Positions 57,510-64,000 of a stretch of DNA of 64,000 nucleotides are shown here, one piece after another. Under the pieces are notes generated by a model. The model had not been told where the DNA came from. It saw only the letters and a program-made list of their open reading frames with translations, and searched no databases. Numbering within the stretch: the stretch's first letter is position 1; every line of letters starts with the position of its first letter. A program made the translations under genes and the position numbers. The DNA comes from Platycnemis pennipes (lineage: Eukaryota > Arthropoda > Insecta > Odonata > Platycnemididae): positions 150,954,746 to 151,018,745 of the forward strand of contig OW121846.1 in the NCBI GenBank assembly GCA_933228895.1. The letters are read 5' to 3'.

Positions 57510-58330
57510 TTAAAAGAGCTTACAACAATTGATTAATTCACCCAATAGATGCGACAATATTTTGGACTTTCTGGCAACCAATATCCCACAACTAGCGACT
57601 AATATTGAGACCTTCGTGATACTAAAAGACCACATGGTACCTACTGCGAAATTCTCTTTAATTTTGAAACAGTTTTGAATGAAAAAGAAATATTGACAAT
57701 ATTAAAATAGCAGACTTCGATACTTGTTAACGTTATTTGAGAGATTCCTTTAAAGATTGTAAAAGTTATCCCAAAAGCTTATTAGCTGAGGGCTGATGGA
57801 AGTCGTTCCTGCATGTGACGAGCACGGGGTTAGTAAATGTATCCCTAGTAATTTTAAAAAAGAAAGCAATGAAACAAGGCGATCCAATGCGGAAGTGAGA
57901 TAATCCCTCAGACAGCAGCGAGTATGCCCTGTAAAAATGAAGAAATAGTAAATATATGCCCACCGATGAGCGTACGTGATCATCGAAATCATAAAATGCC
58001 AAAATCCACTGCAAAGGACTCTCATAGAAATGCAGTTACAGAATTCAAAAGAAAACTACTTGGGGAACCCATTAAAGGAAAATCCAGAAGTTAGTCGTAC
58101 GTGAGGAAGGTACAAGGCAATTAGTCTGCCGTCAATTCACATAAAGAGATTGACATAAATGATAAGGGGTAATTCAATTCCAAAAATTTTGTTACAGCAA
58201 AAAGCCAAAGTCTAACATATGATATTGATAATAAAAATCCTTCGCTGTGCCCTTATCAGCGGTCTCACGTTGAAAAATAGTACTAGGTACTACTTTTAAA
58301 ACCATTCGTGGAATTTACTGTGGAAGCCAG
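57510..58330 (+). pseudogene. LINE ORF2 relic carried by T2
   Basis: Plus-strand counterpart of T1 43,560-44,400: RCDNILDFLATNIPQLATN, then MPKSTAKDSHRNAVTEFKRK. Same decay as in T1. Confidence 0.75.
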
Positions 58331-58559
58331 TAGGTAAACAGGAAATCCCAATATCTTTAATACTTCCCGTAATAGAGACTGAATTTATTCTTGTCTAAAG
58401 CAAAGAGCAGCAGCTCCTTGAGGGTAGATTTTTCCACAGTATAAGAACTATAAGTTTCAATGAAGATAACATTTGCATCATATCTAGAAAACAAGTGTTT
58501 ATGCTTGTCATCTGTAATATCCAAGATTAAAAGAAAAAATTCAAAAAGAGGATATGGTA

Positions 58560-59375
58560 AAGAAAATAAAATGATGGACAAGACATAGCCTAGAAAATGT
58601 TAACAATTCCAAATCTCAAGAAATATTGAATTCTGAAGCTTCAAGTTCTGGAGATGAAGAACTTAGAGGAGAATATCTAAGTATTGCCAAGTTCTTTGAT
58701 GAATTAGCTTGTGGTAAACGAAATAATGAAGAAATGCATGCCTTCCAAAGAAAAGAAAAAATAAACTAACGAATGTTTCCAGGAAAAATATGAAAAATCC
58801 AAAACATAGTGCCCCATTTTTGTGGTGGAGAAGTGCAAAAGAGCTTTTTCCAAATTTGAGCGAACTGGCTGTGAAATATCTTGGTGGCCCTGCATCTTCT
58901 ATGAAAAGTGAGAGACGTTTAAGAACTGGAGGAAACATTTATACGGCGACAAGAAATAGGCTAAGCCCTGGAAAGGGACGAATTCTCATGTATTTGTATT
59001 ACAATTTAAAAATGTAAAATTTTGAGCATTGATTTTTTCAATTTTAGATACGATGAATTAAAATAAATCATTTTTATATGGTTGAAAAGGAATGAATATT
59101 TAAAAATTAAAAGTAATACTGTTTTCATATATTAAAATATGTAATGAAATAACTTGCTAGGAAGATGCTTTGTTAATTTTCATTTCTTCATGTAAGTAAT
59201 AACTGTGTAACCGGAATCTATGATACTTCTTTCCAGCTCGGGACCAAACAACATTACAAAAAAATGACCGATTTTCGAAGACGATCAATCTGCTAAATCG
59301 CCGATACCGATTAATAGGCAAAATTGTCGATATGGACGATTACCGATTACTTGTCAATGAATTGATGCAACCCTA
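58560..59375 (+). pseudogene. hAT transposase 3' relic in T2
   Basis: The plus frame 58790-59017 is open over the whole C-terminal dimerisation block: PFLWWRSAKELFPNLSELAV, KYLGGPASSMKSERRLRTGG, TATRNRLSPGKGRIL. The upstream acidic part is in another frame. Subterminal ATCGGCGAT-type repeats and GATGCAACCCTA (ending 59375) mark the hAT 3' end. T1 has two stops in the same block. The catalytic core is absent from both. Confidence 0.8.
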
Positions 59376-61113
59376 TAAATAGGACTTGGTTCGCAGAGAC
59401 ACTGACCGCGTCAACTTTGGGCGTATATACAATTAACGGAACACAACACCAAAAGACATATTGGTAGATAATATACTGTTCCCTTCCTGCAATCGAAATA
59501 AGGTGAATGAATTGGGGAACGTCAACGAAAAGGTTTCAATTGCGGACAGCGAGAAGAGTAGCGGAAGTCGAGTTTTCCCCGCAGATCTCTTCGTAGGCGA
59601 AAAACTGCCTTTTCTGGCAGCTTCTCCAGACTGATTAGTCTCCGATGGAGATGGGATGATAACAATGGGATAATAATGATGATTTGTAACGTACCCCTTT
59701 ATTTACAGAGATGTTAATCCTGAAAAAGGAATCCATAGAGAAGGATAACATTTACTGAGGAATTATGGAAAATTTCGTTTCCGGCGGAGAAAATTCATAA
59801 AATTTTCATGCAGGGAAAGATGCAAATATACTACAAAATTATTTCGATTCTACTGTTTGGTCCCATATGGGAATAATTTTTAAAAGAATAGAACGGGTTA
59901 AAATAGCTGTGGGAAAACAACATAATGGATAAGTTACAATAATTTTAATATTCTTCAGCCCAAAATGTCAACGGATTCTAAGTTAATAATTATTCCAATC
60001 TACTCTTTAATACCTTTCTTATTTATTTTGACATATTTTTGCTTTCTTCCGAAATTAGTATTTTTTTAAACTACTCTTTAGAGGAGAAATAAAACTCAAC
60101 AGTCTTGATCATTATATGCAATGGCTAAAAAAGAAGCGCATAGCTCTGGAAATTTCATGCCATGTTTTTATTGGCTTGATTCATGTTTTTTATGGGTACT
60201 CAAATTCGAAGTGAAATGGGTCTGCTCCGGGGTTTAGTTAGACAGTACCACTTACGAATCCACGGAAAACGCATGTCGCTAAATAGAGTCATCCTCAATT
60301 GGAGAGATCTTTATCTTGTTTTCTATCTAAAAACGGTACACCACGTTTTTGACTCGTAGTTGTAAATAAGCTTTTTTTACAATTATATTTAAATGCGTTC
60401 GTTTCATTGCATTCTCGATGGCACATGCTTCCGTCTCCTTTTCTCTCATCTCTGAGGTCCCTTTCATGGATGTAAACTCAAACGAGTTGTATTCAACATT
60501 CCAAAATTTAACTTGAAGGAAGAACGTGATGATTATTTATCGCCCGTTCTTTACCTGACATTTTTTCTTCTAATGTCTTAAATTGTCTATTCCCCTTCAT
60601 CTTGGGAGCTATAGTACTTGAGTTACGCCACTAGTTGATGTGGGGTGTTCCTGCCTCATCATAGGCCATGTTATCTACCTACATAAATCGTAATACCTAT
60701 GTTAAAATATTCATTTCACTCTTTAATTCATTCAGTAATTTCGCTCTTAAATTACGATTAACCTCAAACTGCCTATTACATCAATGGAACATTTACCTTC
60801 GATGCACTGCAACCCAACGAAATAAGCTATGAAAAACTAATATTCCTTATATGATGCTTAGGCGTCTATTCAGCTAGGGGAGAACCGTCGAATTCGCAAA
60901 GTCGTGACCATGTAACGTGAAACCGCTTGCATCAGAGCCTCGCTCGACCCAACTCCCCTCTTCCCCCCCCCCCCCCTCTCCATTATTTCCTTCTCTCCAA
61001 CTCACACCCTCAAAACACCGGAGGAGGGGAGGGACCCTTATGCGGCATAATTCGGAACTAAGTCGCCCCGACGGTTACGAATTAAGATTGGGTCTTGTAT
61101 CCATGCCCCTTAA

Positions 61114-61490
61114 AAGCATTGTCTCGCCGCTGTGGCGTGATTCCCGTATCTCCCCCTAAACCGAGAGGCGGACAGGAAAGCGCTGACGAGGACCTTTCCC
61201 GCCGTTCTCTTGCGAGAGGGATCGCGTTGGTTAGGCTCAGGGCTTTCGTTCAATTTGCTCCGGGCCTTCATTTGTGAGTCTAACGGTGAGTAATCTCTGA
61301 ACGAGGACTCCCGGTCCTTACCCTTAATTTCGTGCGTAGTGAAGTTTATCTGCGGAAGTTTGGGGAACATTTAAACGTCTACGCGAGATCAATTGAAAGT
61401 TAAGAAAGGAGAAGGGGGAGGCGCGTTGATCCATAGTTGGACTAAGAGGGCTGAAGAAGGGGACCACATTAGGGGGATTTGGGGGTAGAT
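61114..61490. other. CpG-rich island, right half
   Basis: Continuation of the GC-rich DNA left of T2 (49,790-50,016). It contains a perfect donor-like site ACGGTGAGT at about 61,282. A host promoter or first exon is possible, but no reading frame supports it. Confidence 0.4.
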
Positions 61491-61494
61491 CATC

Positions 61495-61905
61495 TACATC
61501 TACATAATACCATGCAAGCCACCATAAAGGTGCGTGGCAGGGGGTGAACTCTCACCAAACATGCACTACATATCATGCATAAAAAAAGGATTAGTACTTT
61601 TATAGGTACTGTTCAAAACTACGCTATTTAAAAAAAGATGAAAATAGCAAAACATACATGCAAAAACATGCCGTTAGTTGGGTTAGCTATTAGACCTTGT
61701 ACCAACATGCAGCTACCAATGTTATCCATTGCTACACTCGTACTGGATATATTTACCGTTATTCATATCCCTAATAGTACGAGGAAAAAAGGACATTTTG
61801 AATCTTTCATTTCGGCAATCTATTTCTCTAATTTTATGATTATGGTCCAGTCTACCATAGTAAGTTGGGGTCCGCATCTATGCAGGTCTATGCATGCTAG
61901 GGAAG
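61495..61905 (-). mobile_element. LINE 3' end fragment, minus
   Basis: The reverse complement reads EIDCRNERFKMSFFPRTIRD-like codons (61,840-61,760), then GTAGTGCATGTTTGGTGAG and a TATGTAGATGTAGATGATC tail at 61,495. It is the same family as 31,614-32,290. Confidence 0.8.
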
Positions 61906-62044
61906 TACCTACAGATACATATAATTAGCGAAATTCTTCCCCAACCAGTAATTACTTCATTGCAATGTAGGTGCTAACCATGTAGTTGCACATTTTTCTT
62001 ACATCTAACGTGCTTCTTTAAAGTAATAACATTGTGCCCATTAG

Positions 62045-62118
62045 TTGCATGTTTGTGATCTTCACCCCCTTCCTCACACCCTCGCGGTAGCTCGAATGGT
62101 ATTGCGTAGTTGTAGACA
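62045..62118 (+). mobile_element. LINE 3' tip, plus
   Basis: TGCATGTTTGTGATCTTCACC, then CTCACACCCTCGCGGTAGC and GCGTAGTTGTAGACA resemble the last 70 bp of the same LINE family but point the opposite way to the fragment at 61,495. Confidence 0.6.
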
Positions 62119-63765
62119 CATAAACTATCCATTTTGAAGATTTATGTTTTTATGGGAATAGTGGATAGCTCTATCGCACGAAATGTGGTATGAATGCGTG
62201 TCAATGTCTTCACAAGTGGTGGTTACATTAGAATTCTGAAATAGCTCTAGCATTGAGAGGAGTTTGGCATGAATGCCTCAGTTAATACGTCCCATAAGGA
62301 TTCGAGCACATGATGAAAACTGGCTGAATTTGTGCAAAGTTTGTCGAATGAGGCTTGTTCACGTTGCAGCATTAGCCATTTCGTTTATTGTGACATTAGT
62401 CTTTTGGGGAGCATAATTGAATCTCTGTCAGGTAAAGTCAAGGAAGTAAGCATTGTGAATAAATTAAATTCAATTAGAATAAAGTTCTGTAACTTTTGCA
62501 CCGAATGTTAAGGAAAATTATGCATGTGTAATGCACTCCCATAAATGCGTCAAATGCATGAATTTCAGGTGTAAGTGAGATTGAAAAGAAGAAAAACTTC
62601 ATACTGTATGAAAATTAATCAGAAATAATAGGTAGAAAGCGACGAAAAGAACCGTTCTTAAATGCAAGAAGAAACGCCGGCTCAATTCATTGCTTCGCTC
62701 CGTTTACCGAGGGAAGAGAATTGCAAGTTGTAGAGATGGATGAAACGGAGGGTAGCTCGGTAGGTATGGGAGAAGGCCTATTAAAGCGTATTAGAAATAG
62801 AAAGAAAGGATACGGTGGCAGAATCCGGGTGAATAGTTAGAATGGGGGATGTATTTAGTGGCAACGAAGGCTCGGAGAGTGACTAGCGGAGAAGAGGCTG
62901 GGAAGGAAGCTAGTCTTTTGGGTGGTATGACGGGGGTGGATAGTGTGATTTGAAGGAGGGCTTAAAGGGTGGGGGGTAGGCAGCCCACTTGAGGATGGAC
63001 TTGATGCTAGGGCATGGAAGTTTTGTTTCCGTATGTGCCGCTTTTCTAATGCGTGTTCCTCTTCTTGGGAGGTTTGTGCTCTATTGGCCAACGTTAAGCG
63101 TCTGTTGGATGGCGAGATTAAACGGCGAAATTCATTTAACTTTGCGGTGCTCCTTGGGGCGTCCTGCACATGACATTTGCTACTCGACGTGACTAGTTGG
63201 GGATTTATCGTGATTTCTGGGACTTTATTTTACTCTCCTAATAGGCGCATATCATTTCTGAATGCGTTGCGCATTTTCCTCAGTGCATGGGTAATGTTTA
63301 TTTTTTTTATTGTAATTTTCAGAGATTGGCTGGGATACCAATCCTGCCGGTCTATTATGGAGGTGAGGAGCATTTAAAAAAAGTCAAATTAATGAAGATG
63401 AACTAAGGATCACGGTCTGTTCATACTAATTGCTACCTTTTTGTGACATGCTGGCTCATTTCTCTTGCTTCCGCTTCATTCATCTTTTGTTTAGTTCTTC
63501 GTTAACAACTATTTTAAGTGAAGCGCAGCGCGTCGTTATATCATGGGTTTTAATGTCAACTTTTCACAAAAAATCTCTAGTTTGAGGAACATACGGTGCG
63601 AAATGATCTTGGCTGTCGAGGCACACAAAAAAAATCAATACCTTGAGAAACATACGTGGAAACCTCTGTTCCAACTTTCTATTAGTGTATCGAACTTTAC
63701 TAAGTACAGTATATCACTGTAGGAGCTATTTTATCGTAAAAATTTGTTAATCATCATCAATAGTC
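62119..63765. other. 1.6 kb without a recognisable gene
   Basis: AT-rich with a purine-rich stretch at about 62,740-63,000. Frames are short and unrecognised. Confidence 0.5.
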
Positions 63766-63769
63766 AGCA

Positions 63770-63985
63770 ATCTTAAGATTTGTTTGGCGCAGCTCTACAC
63801 TCGATTCCTCTATCGAGTAACTTCTTCATCATCCTTCTCTTTCACATCCTTCATAAGTTGTTCCTTAAATCTAATGCGTGGCCTTCCTTCTCCATTCTTC
63901 ATATTCACTTTTCCCTTGTTAATTGTCTTCATCAGACCACCGTGTCTCTGGATAATCTCCCATATTTTCCAGTTAATTGGCACCG
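63770..63985 (-). mobile_element. RTE-like LINE, C-terminal fragment
   Basis: The minus strand reads LMKTINKGKVNMKNGEGRPR, then IRFKEQLMKDVKEK, followed by a CTTAAGATTGCTGACTATTG 3' end. Stops are present. Same family as 23,549 and 32,970. It may extend beyond the window. Confidence 0.75.
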
Positions 63986-64000
63986 ACAAATTATTAAACC

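Larger units (their letters stand above)
50021..61109 (+). mobile_element. Element T copy 2 (T2), inverted relative to T1
   Basis: GGGGCCTGG at 50021 and GTATCCATGCCCC ending 61109 are flanked by TTAA on both sides (50017-50020, 61110-61113). Removing element F2 and one CCTGG leaves 5,107 bp, against 5,131 bp for T1 without its LINE. The body 56,012-61,109 is the reverse complement of T1 with few differences. The non-coding stretches inside T2 (56,800-57,510 and 59,380-60,960) hold nothing I recognise. Confidence 0.88.

Noticed and set aside
57766..58025. Plus/minus frames of 80-90 codons antisense to the LINE relic in T
   Set aside because: They are shadows of the LINE linker on the other strand (also 43,881-44,140).
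58357..58581. 74-codon minus frame in T2 (42,223-42,435 in T1)
   Set aside because: Antisense to the hAT relic region, no motif.
39645..61109. Large inverted segmental duplication
   Set aside because: Similarity stops exactly at TIR ends with TTAA targets, and the outer flanks (Mutator/LINE on one side, CpG-rich DNA on the other) are unrelated. Two insertions explain it better.

Overview
The window is repeat-rich eukaryotic DNA, almost certainly from an arthropod and probably an insect with a large genome. It holds LINE retrotransposon pieces of at least two lineages (CR1/jockey-like and RTE-like), piggyBac, Harbinger, hAT and Mutator-like DNA transposon sequence, and tRNA-derived SINE-like pieces, in AT-rich DNA with CpG/pyrimidine-rich islands. 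There are no operons, no CRISPR array and no convincing host gene. The species cannot be named from the sequence alone.

Layout. 1-9.2 kb: sparse DNA with a tRNA-like relic and a rearranged minus-strand LINE. 9.18-13.54 kb: element P, a transposon with ~450-bp inverted-repeat arms, TA target-site duplication (TSD) and an orphan gene relic; its right arm is split by a complete 2,251-bp piggyBac element with an open transposase frame. 13.7-16.6 kb: decayed LINE. 20.4-23.0 kb: element F copy 1 (F1), with termini GTGTCTATTACGGA, TSD CCTGG and a 171-bp tandem array inside. 23.5-33.4 kb: scattered LINE ends and a SINE. 38.0-39.6 kb: Mutator-like transposase relic. 39.6-47.1 kb: a LINE with a PHD-finger ORF1, interrupted in its endonuclease by element T copy 1 (T1; TTAA target, ~5.1 kb plus a 1.1-kb LINE insertion). 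47.3-48.9 kb: second LINE with a long open reverse-transcriptase frame. 50.0-61.1 kb: element T copy 2 (T2) in the opposite orientation, with element F copy 2 (F2) inserted in its terminal inverted repeat (TIR), and a structurally complete Harbinger transposon inserted in F2.

The nesting gives relative ages and exact empty sites inside the window. T1 shows the site where F2 entered T2; the left arm of P shows the site where piggyBac entered the right arm; F1 shows the site where Harbinger entered F2; T2 shows the site where a LINE entered T1. From these the TSDs can be read directly: CCTGG for F, TTAA for piggyBac and T, TAA for Harbinger, TATTA for the LINE.

Two mobile systems look potentially competent from sequence alone. 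One is the piggyBac transposase (573 codons from the favoured start). The other is the Harbinger pair: a three-exon HARBI1-type transposase and a four-exon MADF/Myb-like partner, convergently arranged. The families F, T and P have no recognisable transposase of their own here and are the least explained parts of the window.
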